DNA of 64,000 nucleotides, from NCBI RefSeq assembly GCF_001984125.1, contig NZ_MTQL01000006.1, positions 310,001-374,000 of the forward strand, given 5' to 3'. Under the pieces are notes generated by a model. That model searched no databases, was not told where the DNA came from, and worked only from the letters and a program-made list of their open reading frames with translations. Positions 29,899 to 40,057 of the stretch are shown here, piece after piece; the stretch's first letter is position 1, and every line of letters begins with the position of its first letter. The DNA is from Leifsonia sp. ALI-44-B (GTDB lineage Bacteria; Actinomycetota; Actinomycetes; Actinomycetales; Microbacteriaceae). Position numbers and translations under genes: made by a program.

Positions 29899-31419
29899 AT
29901 GACCGAACAGCGAAACGATTCCTTCGCGCAGATCAAGGCCTTGCTGGCCAAGCGGCGCGGCAAGAAGGCACCCGAGAAGCGGCGACTTCAGGTTTCCGAC
30001 GTCAATGTGGTCGATAAGGCGATGTTGAAGAAGGCCGTCGGCGGCACCGTGGTGGGCAACACCATGGAGTGGTACGACGTGGGTGTCTACGGCTACCTCG
30101 CCGTCATCATGGGCCAGGTCTTCCTCTCCGACGCGCCGAGCAACGTGCAGGTGCTATTCAGCCTCGGCGTCTTCGCCGTCACGTTCATCGCCCGCCCCCT
30201 CGGTGGTGTGATCTTCGGTCGTCTCGGCGATCGTCTCGGCCGCCAGCGCATCCTCGCGATGACGCTCATCTTGATGGCTGCCTCCACGTTCCTGATCGGC
30301 GTGTTGCCGAACTACGACACGATCGGATTCTGGGCGCCCATCCTGCTCATCGTATTGAAGCTCATCCAGGGCTTCTCGACGGGCGGCGAGTATGCCGGCG
30401 CCACGACGTTCGTCAGCGAGTACGCGCCCGATGCGCGCCGAGGTTTCTTCGCGAGCATCCTCGACCTCGGAAGCTACTTCGGCTTCGCGATCGGCGCGGG
30501 TGTCGTGTCGGTCATGCAGCTCATCTTGTCGAGCGAAGAGATGGTCGAGTGGGGCTGGCGCTTGCCGTTCCTCGTGGCCGGTCCGCTCGGTGCCATCGCG
30601 ATCTACTTCCGGTTGAAGATCGAGGAGTCGCCCGCGTTCCAGGCGACGATGGACGCTCAAGAGAACAAGAGCGAGGCGGATGTCGCGGCCGAGGGCCCCA
30701 AGGGAACGCGCGCCCTCATCCGTGCCTACTGGCGCCAGATCGTGCTCGCCATCGCGCTCGTGGCGGCCGCCAACACCGTGGGCTACGCGCTCACGACCTA
30801 CATGCCCACCTACCTGACCGATTCGCTCGGGTACGACGCCGTTCACGGCACGCTCTTGACCATCCCCGTGCTCGTGGCGATGTCGCTGTGCATCCCGCTC
30901 ACGGGTCGACTGTCCGACCGCATCGGTCGCCGGCCCGTGCTGTGGATCGGCGCGGGAAGCACCATCGTCCTGAGCGTGCCCGCTTTCCTGCTGCTCGGCG
31001 TCGGTGAGATCTGGTCGACGCTGGCCGGGCTCGCACTCATCGCCTTCCCCGTGACGTTCTATGTGGCCAACCTGGCGTCGTCCCTGCCGGCGCTGTTCCC
31101 GACATCCAGCCGGTATGGCGGCATGGGCATCGCCTACAACGTCGCGGTGGCGATCTTCGGCGGTACGGCTCCGTTCATCATCGAGGGGCTGCTGCAGTGG
31201 ACCGGTAATGATCTGACGCCCGCGTTCTACCTCATCGCGACATCCATCGTGGGTGCCATCGCCATCTACTTCATGAAGGAGTCTGCGAAGCGGCCCCTGC
31301 CGGGTTCGATGCCGAGCGTCGAGACCGACGCCGAGGCGCAGGAGCTCGTCGACACACAGGACACGAACCCCAACATCGACCTCGACGAGCTGCCGTTCCC
31401 GGAGAACGCGCGAGCCTGA
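29899..31419 (+). CDS. MFS transporter, metabolite:H+ symporter (ProP-like) family
   Basis: A 506-residue membrane transporter of the MHS group of the major facilitator superfamily, whose members import proline, glycine betaine, ectoine, citrate or shikimate with protons. The fold has about 12 helices. Cytoplasmic motifs GRLGDRLGRQ (107-116) and GRLSDRIGRRP mark the two halves, and NTMEWYDVGVYGYLA in helix 1 is typical of ProP-like proteins. A basic N-terminal tail and an acidic C-terminal tail (rich in E and D) flank the core. Osmoprotectant uptake is the likeliest role but substrate cannot be fixed from sequence. The ATG at 29899 follows the tRNA terminator; its ribosome site is weak. Confidence 0.85.
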   Translation: MTEQRNDSFAQIKALLAKRRGKKAPEKRRLQVSDVNVVDKAMLKKAVGGTVVGNTMEWYDVGVYGYLAVIMGQVFLSDAPSNVQVLFSLGVFAVTFIARPLGGVIFGRLGDRLGRQRILAMTLILMAASTFLIGVLPNYDTIGFWAPILLIVLKLIQGFSTGGEYAGATTFVSEYAPDARRGFFASILDLGSYFGFAIGAGVVSVMQLILSSEEMVEWGWRLPFLVAGPLGAIAIYFRLKIEESPAFQATMDAQENKSEADVAAEGPKGTRALIRAYWRQIVLAIALVAAANTVGYALTTYMPTYLTDSLGYDAVHGTLLTIPVLVAMSLCIPLTGRLSDRIGRRPVLWIGAGSTIVLSVPAFLLLGVGEIWSTLAGLALIAFPVTFYVANLASSLPALFPTSSRYGGMGIAYNVAVAIFGGTAPFIIEGLLQWTGNDLTPAFYLIATSIVGAIAIYFMKESAKRPLPGSMPSVETDAEAQELVDTQDTNPNIDLDELPFPENARA

Positions 31420-31434
31420 GGTTTCTCACACATC

Positions 31435-31482
31435 GGCGCCCGGCCGTTTCGCACTCGCGTGCGGGCGGCCGGGCGCCTTTTC
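31435..31482 (+). terminator. Terminator of the MFS transporter gene
   Basis: Perfect 12-base arms (31435-31446 and 31466-31477) ending in CTTTT, 15 bp after the transporter stop. The stem would also serve the converging ychJ-like gene. Confidence 0.85.
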
Positions 31483-31499
31483 GTCGCTCGTCGGTTGTC

Positions 31500-31526
31500 G
31501 GTCACCGGTCACCGGTCACCGGTCGA
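31500..31526. repeat. 7-bp tandem repeat GGTCACC
   Basis: GGTCACC is repeated three times plus a partial copy between the transporter terminator and the end of the ychJ-like gene. No role is evident. Confidence 0.6.
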
Positions 31527-31530
31527 CCGC

Positions 31531-31923
31531 CTAGGCGTGGATGCCGTCCACGTAGAACCAGACGCCACTCTCTCGGACGAAGCGCGAGGTTTCAGTCAGG
31601 CGATGTCCGCCGTCGGCATCCCGATAGATGGCGGTGAACCGCACGACTCCCTCGCTGTCGGTCGGCCCACCCCGCCGCACGTCTTCGATATCGAGCCGCG
31701 TCCACCGGGTCTCGTCATCGAGATCGACGCTATCGGGACGGGTGGACGGATGCCAGGAGTTCAGGAGGTACCGCTCCAGGCCCAGCGCAAAAGCTGAATA
31801 GCGCGACCGCATGAGCACTTCCGCCGTGGGGGCGGTATGAGCGCCGCTGTGATACCGGCCGCAGCAGGCGCCATAGACCTCGCCACTCAGGCACGGGCAG
31901 CGGATGTCGGGAGCGATCGTCAC
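31531..31923 (-). CDS. YchJ/UPF0225-like protein with SEC-C-type cysteines
   Basis: A 130-residue protein of the YchJ family, whose function is unknown. The N-terminal metal-binding-like CPCLSGEVYGACCGRYHSG has cysteines C9, C11, C20 and C21, followed by the family's AEVLMRSRYSAFALGLERYLLNSWHPSTRP block and a NTF2-like C-terminal half. The GTG start at 31923 is chosen because the cysteine motif must be near the N-terminus and because GATAAT lies six bases upstream; the longer open frame is unrelated sequence. It diverges from the small acidic protein gene. Confidence 0.88.
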   Translation of the reverse strand: MTIAPDIRCPCLSGEVYGACCGRYHSGAHTAPTAEVLMRSRYSAFALGLERYLLNSWHPSTRPDSVDLDDETRWTRLDIEDVRRGGPTDSEGVVRFTAIYRDADGGHRLTETSRFVRESGVWFYVDGIHA

Positions 31924-31935
31924 TCCCCCATTATC
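31921..31935 (-). promoter_or_regulatory. Leaderless-type promoter of the ychJ-like gene
   Basis: Minus strand: GATAAT (31930-31935), six bases (GGGGGA), then the GTG start. The layout is the same as at coaE. Confidence 0.4.
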
Positions 31936-32044
31936 GGTGCTGGGCAACCGCCGCAAGGCGCATGCGCGGCCGGGCCTCGGTCGTCCCCGCGGAGTAATCT
32001 GGGGGTGAGGACCATCGACGGTTCCCACAACGAGAGGAAACCTC

Positions 32045-32284
32045 ATGAGCGACCACCGCGCACAGCCCACGCAAGACGGCCCCCGCATGGATCAGAACGA
32101 GACCGACGACGCCGCAAAGGCCGAGGGAATCATTGCTCAGACGGCTCAGGACCTGCCGGGCCAGCCCGACGACATCGTCAAGGAAGCCCTCTCGCAGCGG
32201 TTCGAGCAGTCGAACGTCGCCGCGACCGACGAAGAGCTCGACGGCCACACCGAAGAGGTCGGCAAGCGCGCGAACGGCGAATAA
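32045..32284 (+). CDS. Small acidic hypothetical protein (79 aa)
   Basis: I do not recognise this protein. It is 79 residues, hydrophilic and acidic, with no membrane segment, cysteine or known motif; most of it is predicted helix or disorder (for example EGIIAQTAQDLPGQPDDIVK). It is probably real: a GAGAGGA ribosome site lies seven to eight bases before the ATG, a TAATCT -10-like box lies about 50 bp upstream, and a hairpin follows the stop. It diverges from the ychJ-like gene and converges on pyk. Confidence 0.7.
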   Translation: MSDHRAQPTQDGPRMDQNETDDAAKAEGIIAQTAQDLPGQPDDIVKEALSQRFEQSNVAATDEELDGHTEEVGKRANGE

Positions 32285-32291
32285 CCCCCGA

Positions 32292-32326
32292 CCGGTGAGC
32301 GCGCCATGATGGCGCAGGCTCACCGG
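32292..32326 (+). terminator. Hairpin after the small acidic protein gene
   Basis: Arms CCGGTGAGC (32292-32300) and GCTCACCGG (32318-32326), with an inner GCGCC/GGCGC stem, begin eight bases after the stop. Confidence 0.65.
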
Positions 32327-32328
32327 AG

Positions 32329-32372
32329 AACGACGAAGGCGGGACATCCGAGGATGTCCCGCCTTCGTCGTT
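32329..32372. terminator. Bidirectional terminator of pyk
   Basis: A 21-base perfect inverted repeat with a two-base centre lies just beyond the pyk stop and also faces the converging small-protein gene. Confidence 0.85.
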
Positions 32373-32379
32373 GACAGCG

Positions 32380-33825
32380 CTAGTTCTTGGCGTAGGCCGG
32401 AGCCGCCTCGTGGTGGGCGTCACCCACCTTGTGCACGCGCATGTCGTTGGTGGAGCCGGCGATTCCGGGAGGGGAACCCGAGATCACGACGACCTTGTCG
32501 CCGACGTTGGCACGCTTTTTGGCGAGGATCTCGTCGTCGACCTGACCGAACATGGCGTCGGTGTGGGTGACCCGCTCGACCAGAACGCTCTCGACGCCCC
32601 AGATGAGCGACATGCGACGACGGATGGCCTCGTCGGGCGTGAAGCCCAGCACGGGGATCTGCGAACGCAGACGCGTCATGCGGCGCACCGAGTCGCCCGA
32701 TTCGGTGAAGACGCAGAGGAACTTGGCCTCCACGAAGTCGGCGACCTCGGCGGCAGCGAGCGTGATGGCGCCACCCTGCGTGCGCGGCTTGGTGCCGAGC
32801 GGGGCGATGCGGTCGAGGCCGTGGATCTCAGTCGACTCGACGATCTTCGCCATCGTCTCGACCGTGATGACGGGGAATTCTCCCACGCTGGTCTCACCGG
32901 AGAGCATGACGGCGTCGGCACCATCGAGGACGGCGTTCGCGACATCCGACGTCTCGGCGCGCGTGGGACGCGGCGAGCTGATCATCGACTCGAGCATCTG
33001 CGTGGCGACGATGACGGGCTTGGCCATGCGGCGGCACAGTTCGACGGCGCGCTTCTGCACGATCGGGACGGCCTCGAGGGGAAGCTCGACACCGAGGTCA
33101 CCACGGGCGACCATGATGCCGTCGAAGGCGTCGATGATCTCTTCGAGGTTGTCGACGGCCTGCGGCTTCTCGATCTTGGCGATGACGGGGATCTTGCGAC
33201 CCTCTTCGGCCATGATCTCGTGCACGCGGACGATGTCGGATGCATTGCGGACGAAGGACAGCGCGATGAAGTCGGCGCCGAGCTTGAGGCCCCAGCGGAG
33301 GTCGGCCTCGTCCTTGTCGCTCAGAGCGGGAACGTTGACGGCGACACCCGGCAGGTTGATGCCCTTGTTGTTGGACACGGGGCCCGGGACGACGACCTCG
33401 GTCGTGACGACCGTTCCGTCGGTCTCGAGAACGCGCAGCGTGACCTTGCCGTCGTCGATGAGGAGCGGGTCGCCCGGCTTGACATCGTTGGGCAGGCCCT
33501 TGAACGTGGTGCCCGAGATGTCTTTGTTGCCGACGATGTCTTCGATGGTGATCTTGAAGATGTCACCCTCGGCCAGGTGGTAGGGGCCGCCCTCGAACTT
33601 GCCGAGGCGGATCTTGGGCCCCTGGAGGTCGACCAGGACGGCGACGGGCTTGCCGGCGTCGGCAGCGGCCTTACGCACGTTGGCGTACACACCCTCGTGG
33701 ACGTCGTAGCTTCCGTGGCTGAGGTTCATGCGCGCCACGTCGACACCGGCATCGATGATGGCTCTGATGTTCTCATAGCTCGATGTTGCCGGTCCGAGGG
33801 TTGCGACGATCTTGGCTCGTCTCAT
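32380..33825 (-). CDS. pyk: Pyruvate kinase
   Basis: Converts phosphoenolpyruvate and ADP to pyruvate and ATP. The 481-residue protein begins MRRAKIVATLGPATSS and includes the catalytic signature around AKIEKPQAVDNLEEI, the MVARGDLGVELPLE metal and phosphate site, and a C-terminal regulatory domain. A GGAG site lies 11 bases upstream of the ATG. It lies downstream of gltBD on the same strand, 86 bp away, probably with its own promoter, and ends at a strong terminator. Confidence 0.97.
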   Translation of the reverse strand: MRRAKIVATLGPATSSYENIRAIIDAGVDVARMNLSHGSYDVHEGVYANVRKAAADAGKPVAVLVDLQGPKIRLGKFEGGPYHLAEGDIFKITIEDIVGNKDISGTTFKGLPNDVKPGDPLLIDDGKVTLRVLETDGTVVTTEVVVPGPVSNNKGINLPGVAVNVPALSDKDEADLRWGLKLGADFIALSFVRNASDIVRVHEIMAEEGRKIPVIAKIEKPQAVDNLEEIIDAFDGIMVARGDLGVELPLEAVPIVQKRAVELCRRMAKPVIVATQMLESMISSPRPTRAETSDVANAVLDGADAVMLSGETSVGEFPVITVETMAKIVESTEIHGLDRIAPLGTKPRTQGGAITLAAAEVADFVEAKFLCVFTESGDSVRRMTRLRSQIPVLGFTPDEAIRRRMSLIWGVESVLVERVTHTDAMFGQVDDEILAKKRANVGDKVVVISGSPPGIAGSTNDMRVHKVGDAHHEAAPAYAKN

Positions 33826-33911
33826 ACTGGGGTTTCTCCGTGCTTCTGCGCCGAGGCGGCGCGTCTGGCTGCTGGGGTGGGTGGTGATCGCGAACGACCG
33901 CCGGGGAAAGT

Positions 33912-35369
33912 CTAGAGCGAGATGGCCCGGTCCGTCGGCCGGACCGGTGCGGGAAGCTCGGTTTCGCCCTCGAGGTAGCGGTCGACCGCTGCGGCGGCCG
34001 CACGGCCCTCGGCGATGGCCCAGACGATGAGCGACTGGCCACGGCCGGCGTCACCGGCCACGAACACGCCCTCTTCACTCGTCTGGTAGTCGTCGCCGCG
34101 GCCCACGTTGCCGCGACCGTCGAAGGGGACGCCGAGCTGGTCGCCCAGCTGGTCGCTCTCGGGGCCCGTGAAACCGAGTGCCAGGAGCACCAGGTCGGCG
34201 GGGATCTCGCGTTCGGTGCCCGACTTCGGCACGCGGCGTCCGTCGACGAACTCGGTCTCGGCCACGCGGATGGCGCGCAATTCGCCCGCGGCGTTCGGCA
34301 AGAATTCAACCGTCGATACGAGGTATTCACGCGAGCCGCCCTCTTCGTGGGCGCTGGCGACCTCGAAGAGCGTGGGCATCATGGGCCAGGGCTGGGCGTC
34401 GGTGCGTTCCGAGGGGGGCTGCGTGCCGATCGCGAGGTTGGTGACCGAGGCCGCTCCCTGGCGGTGCGCCGTGCCGATGCAGTCCGCGCCGGTGTCACCG
34501 CCGCCGAGTACGACGACGTGCTTGTCTTCGGCCGTGATCTGATCGGGAACGTCGTCGCCCGCGCCGACCTTGTTGGCCTGAACGAGGTATTCCATGGCGA
34601 AGTGCACGCCGGGAAGGTCGCGCCCCGGGATGGGCAGGTCCCGCGGCACCATGGCACCCGTGGCAACGACGACGGCGTCGTAGCGCGCCTTCAGTTCGTC
34701 CCACGTGATGTCGACGCCGATGTTGACGCCGGCCCGGAAACGCGTGCCTTCGTCGGTCATCTGCTTGAGACGCGCGTCGAGGTGCTTCTTCTCCATCTTG
34801 AAGTCCGGGATGCCGTAGCGCAGCAGTCCGCCGATGCGGTTGTCGCGCTCGTAAACGGCCACGGTGTGACCGGCGCGCGTCAGCTGCTGGGCGGCGGCGA
34901 GGCCAGCGGGGCCAGAGCCCACGACGGCGACGGTCTTACCCGTGAGGCGCTCCGGCGGGTGCGAGTCGACCCAGCCGTTGGCGAACGCTTGGTCGATGAT
35001 CGAGACCTCGACCTGCTTGATGGTCACGGCCGGCTGGTTGATACCGAGCACGCACGACGACTCACACGGTGCCGGGCAGAGGCGACCCGTGAACTCGGGG
35101 AAGTTGTTCGTGGCGTGCAAGCGCTCGATCGCGTCGCGACCCTCGCCGCGCCACGTCAGGTCGTTCCACTCGGGAATCAGGTTGCCGAGCGGGCAGCCCT
35201 GGTGGCAGAACGGGATGCCGCAGTCCATGCAACGCCCGGCCTGGCGACGCACCTGCGCGGGGTCGTTCTGCTCATAGACCTCTTTCCAGTCCATGAGGCG
35301 GACGGGAACGGGGCGACGCTTCGGCAGTTCGCGTTCCGTGACTTTCAGGAAGCCTTTCGGGTCAGCCAC
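33912..35369 (-). CDS. gltD: Glutamate synthase (NADPH) small subunit
   Basis: The 485-residue electron-input subunit of glutamate synthase. It takes electrons from NADPH through FAD and two iron-sulfur clusters to the large subunit. N-terminal cluster cysteines are C47, C50, C55 and C59 ([13 protein letters not shown]) and C98, C102 and C106 (CPAPCESSC). The FAD fold GSGPAG is at 151-156, and a second dinucleotide fold [12 protein letters not shown] is near 290-300. Its start overlaps the gltB stop by eight bases, ensuring paired synthesis with the large subunit. Confidence 0.97.
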   Translation of the reverse strand: MADPKGFLKVTERELPKRRPVPVRLMDWKEVYEQNDPAQVRRQAGRCMDCGIPFCHQGCPLGNLIPEWNDLTWRGEGRDAIERLHATNNFPEFTGRLCPAPCESSCVLGINQPAVTIKQVEVSIIDQAFANGWVDSHPPERLTGKTVAVVGSGPAGLAAAQQLTRAGHTVAVYERDNRIGGLLRYGIPDFKMEKKHLDARLKQMTDEGTRFRAGVNIGVDITWDELKARYDAVVVATGAMVPRDLPIPGRDLPGVHFAMEYLVQANKVGAGDDVPDQITAEDKHVVVLGGGDTGADCIGTAHRQGAASVTNLAIGTQPPSERTDAQPWPMMPTLFEVASAHEEGGSREYLVSTVEFLPNAAGELRAIRVAETEFVDGRRVPKSGTEREIPADLVLLALGFTGPESDQLGDQLGVPFDGRGNVGRGDDYQTSEEGVFVAGDAGRGQSLIVWAIAEGRAAAAAVDRYLEGETELPAPVRPTDRAISL

Positions 35370-38300
35370 CGGTTACCTCCATAATCCGGCCCCACACGAT
35401 GTCGCCGTCGGGGTCGAGACCCTCGCGTTCGGCGTCTTCGCGCGTCTGCAGCACGGCTGCGTAGTCGCGGGGCAATACTTTGACGAATTTCTGTGCCGTG
35501 GCATCGAAGTCGGCGAGCAGGCGCGCGGCCAGCTCGGACTCCGTCTCGGCGTGGTGGCGCTCCAGCAGGTCGCGCACGATGGCGACATCCGCGGAGCCGA
35601 GGGGCAGCAGGTGCAATTCGCCGCTCTCGAGCGATTGCGTGTTGACGTTCTGCGGGTCGAGGTCGAACACGTAGGCCGTGCCGCCCGACATCCCCGCGCC
35701 CAGGTTGCGGCCTGTGGGGCCGAGGATAAGCGCGAGCCCGCCGGTCATGTACTCGAGGGCGTGGTCGCCGACGCCCTCGGCCACCGCGGTGGCGCCTGAG
35801 TTGCGCACGAGGAAACGCTCGCCCACGATGCCGTTCAGGAACAGGCTGCCCTGCGTGGCGCCGTAGCCGATGACGTTTCCGGCGATGACGTTCTCGGAGG
35901 GCACGAAAGCGCTCCCCTGCGGAGCCCGGACAATGATCTTGCCGCCCGAGAGACCCTTGCCCACATAGTCGTTCGAGTCGCCGTGCAGTCGCAACGTGAT
36001 GCCGGAGGGCATGAACGCGCCGAAGGACTGGCCGGCCGAACCGCTCAGCACGACCTCGATCGAGTCCTCGGGCAGGCCGTGCTCGCCGTGCCGCACCGTG
36101 ACCTCGTGGCCGAGCATGGTGCCGACCGCGCGCTCGGTGTTGCGGATGGGCAGCTCGATACGCACCTGGCCGCCGTTCTCGAGCACGTCGTGGCTGCGGC
36201 GGATGAGTTCGACGTCGAAGTGCTTGTCGAGCTCGTGGTCCTGGTTGCGGGCGTGCGTGCGCGGCTCGTCGTCATCGAACTCGGGCCCGACGAGGATGGG
36301 CGCGAGGTCCATTCCGGACGCCTTCCAGTGGTGCAGAGCATCCTGGATGTCGAGCATCTCGTTGTGGCCGACGGCTTCCTCGATCGAGCGGAACCCGAGG
36401 GCGGCGAGGTATTCGCGCACCTCCTGGGCGATGAACTCGAAGAAGGTCACGACGAATTCGGGCTTGCCGGTGAAGCGCTGGCGCAGAACCGGGTTCTGCG
36501 TGGCGACGCCAACCGGGCACGTGTCGAGGTGGCACACGCGCATCATGATGCAGCCCTCGACGATGAGCGGCGCGGTCGCGAAACCGAACTCCTCGGCGCC
36601 GAGCAGGGCGCCAATGATGACGTCGCGGCCGGTCTTCATCTGACCGTCGACCTGCACGACGACGCGGTCGCGCATGCCGTTGAGCATGAGCGTCTGCTGC
36701 GTCTCGGCGAGGCCGAGCTCCCACGGCGTTCCCGCGTGCTTGAGCGAGTTGAGGGGGCTCGCGCCTGTTCCGCCGTCGTGGCCGGAGACCAGGATGACAT
36801 CGCTCAGCGCCTTGGCCACACCCGCCGCGACCGCGCCGATGCCCGACTGGCTGACGAGCTTGGTGTGGATGCGCGCGGACGGGTTGGCCCGCTTCAGGTC
36901 GAAGATGAGCTGCTTGAGGTCTTCGATCGAGTAGATGTCGTGGTGCGGGGGCGGCGAGATGAGGCCGACTCCGGCGGTCGCGTGACGCGTGCGGGCCACC
37001 CAGGGGTAGACCTTGGCCGGCGGCAGCTGGCCGCCCTCGCCGGGCTTGGCACCCTGCGCGAGCTTGATCTGGATGTCATCCGCGTGGGTCAGGTACATGC
37101 TCGTGACGCCGAAACGACCCGAGGCGACCTGCTTGATGGCGCTGCGGCGCGTGGGGTCGAGCAGGCGGTCGACGTCTTCTCCGCCCTCACCCGTGTTGGA
37201 CTTTGCGCCCAGCTGGTTCATGGCGATCGCGAGCGTCTCGTGCGCCTCTTTCGAGATCGAGCCGTAGCTCATGGCGCCCGTGGAGAAGCGCTTGACGATC
37301 GACTCGACGGGTTCGACCTCGTCGAGCGGCACGGGCGGACGCTTGCCGTCGGCGAACCGGAACATGCCGCGCAGGGTCATGAGTTCGGAGGCCTGGCCGT
37401 CGATCATCGACGTGTACTCGCGGAAGATGTCGTAGCGCCGGTTGCGGGTGGAGTGCTGCAGCCGGAAAACGGTGTCGGGGTTGAAGAGGTGGGGCGAGCC
37501 ATCCCGACGCCACTGGTATTCGCCACCCGTTTCGAGGCGCTCGTGCGAGTGCTCAGCGGTGTTGTGGGGGTAGGCGACGCGGTGGCGACGCAGGTTCTCT
37601 TCGGCGATGACGTCGATGCCCACGCCGCCGAGCTTCGTCTCGGTGCCCGTGAAGTAGGCGTCGATGAAGTCGGGAGCGAGACCGACGGCCTCGAACGTCT
37701 GGGCGCCGGCATAGGAGGACACCGTCGAGATGCCCATCTTGGACATGATCTTGAGCACGCCCTTGCCGAGCGCGTAGATCACGTTCTTGACGGCCTTCTC
37801 GGGCGTGACGCCCTCGATCATGCCGCTGCGCACGAGGTGCTCGCAGCTCTCCATGGCGAGGTAGGGGTTCACGGCGGACGCGCCGTAACCGATCAGCAGC
37901 GCCACGTGGTGCACCTCACGCACATCGCCGGCCTCGACGATGATGCCCACCTTCATGCGGTTCTCGGCCCGGATGAGGTGGTGGTGAACGGCCGCCATCA
38001 TGAGCAGCGACGGGATGGGCGCGAGGTCTCGGTTGGAGTCGCGGTCGGAGAGCACGATGAAGCTGGCGCCCTCGTTGATCGCCACATCGACCTCGTGGCA
38101 CATCTCGGTGAGCCGGTCGCGCAGGGCATCGGGGCCGTCTTCGACACGGTAAAGGCCGCGCACGGTGTAGGTGGTGCGCGAACCGGCCGTGGGGTCGATG
38201 TGCTGCACCTTGGCGAGCTCGTCGTTGTCGATGACCGGGAAGTCGAGCACGACCTGGCGCGCGTGCTCGGGGCCCCACGACAGCAGGTTGCGCTCGGGCC

Positions 38301-39939
38301 CGAGGCCCAGTTTGAGCGAGGTGACGACCTCTTCGCGGATGCTGTCGAGCGGCGGATTGGTGACCTGCGCGAACTGCTGCACGAAGTAGTCGAACAGCAG
38401 GCGCGGACGCTTCGAGAGCACCGCGATGGGCGTGTCAGACCCCATGGCACCGAGCGGCTCTGCGCCGTTCTTGCCCATGGGCGTGAGAAGGATGCGCACC
38501 TCTTCTTCGGTGTAGCCGAAGGTGCGCTGGCGGCGCGTGATGGAGGCGGGCGTGTGCACGATGTGCTCGCGCTCGGGCAGGTCCTTCAGGTGGATGCGGC
38601 CGTTGTCGAGCCATTCCCCCCAGGGCTGCGCGGCGGCGAGGGATGTCTTGATCTCGTCGTCTTCGATGAGGCGACCTGCCTCGGTGTCGACCAGGAACAT
38701 GCGGCCGGGGCGCAGGCGACCCTTGCGCTTGATGCGCGACGGGTCGACCTCGAGCACGCCGATCTCGCTGCCGAGGACGATGAGACCGTCGGTGGTCTCG
38801 AGCCAGCGGCCGGGGCGCAGGCCGTTGCGGTCGAGCGTGGCGCCGACGAGCGTGCCGTCAGTGAAGGTGAGGGCGGCGGGACCGTCCCACGGCTCCATCT
38901 GCATGCTGTTGAACTCGTAGAAGTCGCGCAGCTCGTCGTCGAGACCGTTCTGCTTCTCCCACGCCTCGGGAACCATCATCATCATCGCGTGCGGGAGCGA
39001 ACGACCCGTGAGGGTCAGGAGTTCGAGCACCTCGTCGAACGAGGCCGAGTCGCTGGCGCCGGGCGTGATGATGGGCAGCAACGGGCGGATGTCGCCGATC
39101 AGCTCGGATTCGAGCTGGGACTGCCGCGCACGCATCCAGTTGCGGTTGCCCTGCACGGTATTGATCTCGCCGTTGTGCGCCATCATGCGGAGAGGCTGGG
39201 CGAGACGCCAGGACGGGAACGTGTTGGTCGAGTAGCGCGAGTGCACGATGGCGAGCTTCGACGCGAAGCGCTCGTCGGACAGGTCCGGGTAAAAAGGCTC
39301 GAGCTGCAGCGTGGTGACCATGCCCTTGTAGACGAGGGTGCGGCTCGACAGCGAGATGAAGTAGGCGTCGAGTTCACGCTCGGCCCGCTTGCGCAGCCGG
39401 TAGGTCTGGCGGTCGAGGGCGATGCCCGCGAGGGTCTGGCCGTCGTGGTCGTGGTAGCGGCTCGTGACGAAGAGCTGCTCGACGACGGGCATGGCCTTGC
39501 GCGCCAGCTTGCCGAGGTTGTCGGGGTCGGTGGGCACGAGGCGCCAGCCGAGCACCTGGAGGTTCTCGGAGTCGGCGATGGCCTCGATGTCGGCCTTGAG
39601 CTGGCCGCGGGCGTGCTCGTCGAGCGGAAGGAACGCGAGACCGACGGCGTAGTGGCCCATTTCGGGCAGCTCGAAGTCGGTGACGGCACGCAGGAACTCG
39701 TCGGGGATCTGCGTCAGGATGCCGGCGCCGTCACCCGTTCCCGCGTCGGAGCCGATGGCCCCGCGGTGCTCGAGGTTGCGCAGCGAGTCGAGGGCGGCAT
39801 CGATGATGTCGTGCCCGGGCGTGCCGCGCAGCGTCGCCACCATGGCGAGACCGCAGGCGTCTTTCTCGTGCCGCGGGTTGTACATGCCCTGCTGGGCCGG
39901 CACCTGCGAGAAAGTGTGTGATGTGGGGGAATGCGTCAT
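35362..39939 (-). CDS. gltB: Glutamate synthase large subunit
   Basis: Transfers the glutamine amide to 2-oxoglutarate, forming two glutamates. The 1525-residue protein has a class II amidotransferase domain whose nucleophile would be C29 (DACGLAMV) after removal of a 28-residue propeptide. A central domain follows, then the FMN-binding synthase domain with the [18 protein letters not shown] loop and the 3Fe-4S cysteines [12 protein letters not shown], and a C-terminal beta-helix GXGXG domain. A GAGGA ribosome site precedes the ATG. It forms an operon with gltD. Confidence 0.97.
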   Translation of the reverse strand: MTHSPTSHTFSQVPAQQGMYNPRHEKDACGLAMVATLRGTPGHDIIDAALDSLRNLEHRGAIGSDAGTGDGAGILTQIPDEFLRAVTDFELPEMGHYAVGLAFLPLDEHARGQLKADIEAIADSENLQVLGWRLVPTDPDNLGKLARKAMPVVEQLFVTSRYHDHDGQTLAGIALDRQTYRLRKRAERELDAYFISLSSRTLVYKGMVTTLQLEPFYPDLSDERFASKLAIVHSRYSTNTFPSWRLAQPLRMMAHNGEINTVQGNRNWMRARQSQLESELIGDIRPLLPIITPGASDSASFDEVLELLTLTGRSLPHAMMMMVPEAWEKQNGLDDELRDFYEFNSMQMEPWDGPAALTFTDGTLVGATLDRNGLRPGRWLETTDGLIVLGSEIGVLEVDPSRIKRKGRLRPGRMFLVDTEAGRLIEDDEIKTSLAAAQPWGEWLDNGRIHLKDLPEREHIVHTPASITRRQRTFGYTEEEVRILLTPMGKNGAEPLGAMGSDTPIAVLSKRPRLLFDYFVQQFAQVTNPPLDSIREEVVTSLKLGLGPERNLLSWGPEHARQVVLDFPVIDNDELAKVQHIDPTAGSRTTYTVRGLYRVEDGPDALRDRLTEMCHEVDVAINEGASFIVLSDRDSNRDLAPIPSLLMMAAVHHHLIRAENRMKVGIIVEAGDVREVHHVALLIGYGASAVNPYLAMESCEHLVRSGMIEGVTPEKAVKNVIYALGKGVLKIMSKMGISTVSSYAGAQTFEAVGLAPDFIDAYFTGTETKLGGVGIDVIAEENLRRHRVAYPHNTAEHSHERLETGGEYQWRRDGSPHLFNPDTVFRLQHSTRNRRYDIFREYTSMIDGQASELMTLRGMFRFADGKRPPVPLDEVEPVESIVKRFSTGAMSYGSISKEAHETLAIAMNQLGAKSNTGEGGEDVDRLLDPTRRSAIKQVASGRFGVTSMYLTHADDIQIKLAQGAKPGEGGQLPPAKVYPWVARTRHATAGVGLISPPPHHDIYSIEDLKQLIFDLKRANPSARIHTKLVSQSGIGAVAAGVAKALSDVILVSGHDGGTGASPLNSLKHAGTPWELGLAETQQTLMLNGMRDRVVVQVDGQMKTGRDVIIGALLGAEEFGFATAPLIVEGCIMMRVCHLDTCPVGVATQNPVLRQRFTGKPEFVVTFFEFIAQEVREYLAALGFRSIEEAVGHNEMLDIQDALHHWKASGMDLAPILVGPEFDDDEPRTHARNQDHELDKHFDVELIRRSHDVLENGGQVRIELPIRNTERAVGTMLGHEVTVRHGEHGLPEDSIEVVLSGSAGQSFGAFMPSGITLRLHGDSNDYVGKGLSGGKIIVRAPQGSAFVPSENVIAGNVIGYGATQGSLFLNGIVGERFLVRNSGATAVAEGVGDHALEYMTGGLALILGPTGRNLGAGMSGGTAYVFDLDPQNVNTQSLESGELHLLPLGSADVAIVRDLLERHHAETESELAARLLADFDATAQKFVKVLPRDYAAVLQTREDAEREGLDPDGDIVWGRIMEVTGG

Positions 39940-40005
39940 AACTGACCGTCCTCACGACAAGGGAGAAACAACCGGAGGGACGCCTGTGGCCCGCCGAAGG
40001 GACGT

Positions 40006-40027
40006 GGCACCACATCAGAGTGGTGCC
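40006..40027 (-). other. Hairpin in the gltB upstream region
   Basis: Perfect eight-base arms GGCACCAC (40006-40013) and GTGGTGCC (40020-40027) with a six-base loop lie between lgt and gltB. No T run follows on the minus strand. It may be the lgt terminator, or a leader structure or operator of gltBD. Confidence 0.5.
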
Positions 40028-40057
40028 TCGGGAAGGGGATCGGGGTGAACCTAACCG

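Noticed and set aside
29683-29900. Genomic island inserted at tRNA-Leu
   Set aside because: No integrase, no repeated tRNA 3' end and no change in gene character downstream; the MFS gene looks native.
31500-31526. CRISPR-like or attachment-site repeat at GGTCACC copies
   Set aside because: Units are only 7 bp, without spacers or any mobile gene nearby; simple slippage is sufficient.
35983-39921. A 1312-residue open frame antisense to gltB, and similar very long frames antisense to carB (58031-61411), uvrA/uvrC (12442-15444, 15426-17300) and pyk (32371-33915)
   Set aside because: In high-GC genes the antisense frame in phase with codon third positions rarely meets a stop. Compositions are odd (very rich in Val, Asp, Glu, Arg, Gly), no motif is recognisable, and the sense strand holds complete well-known genes.
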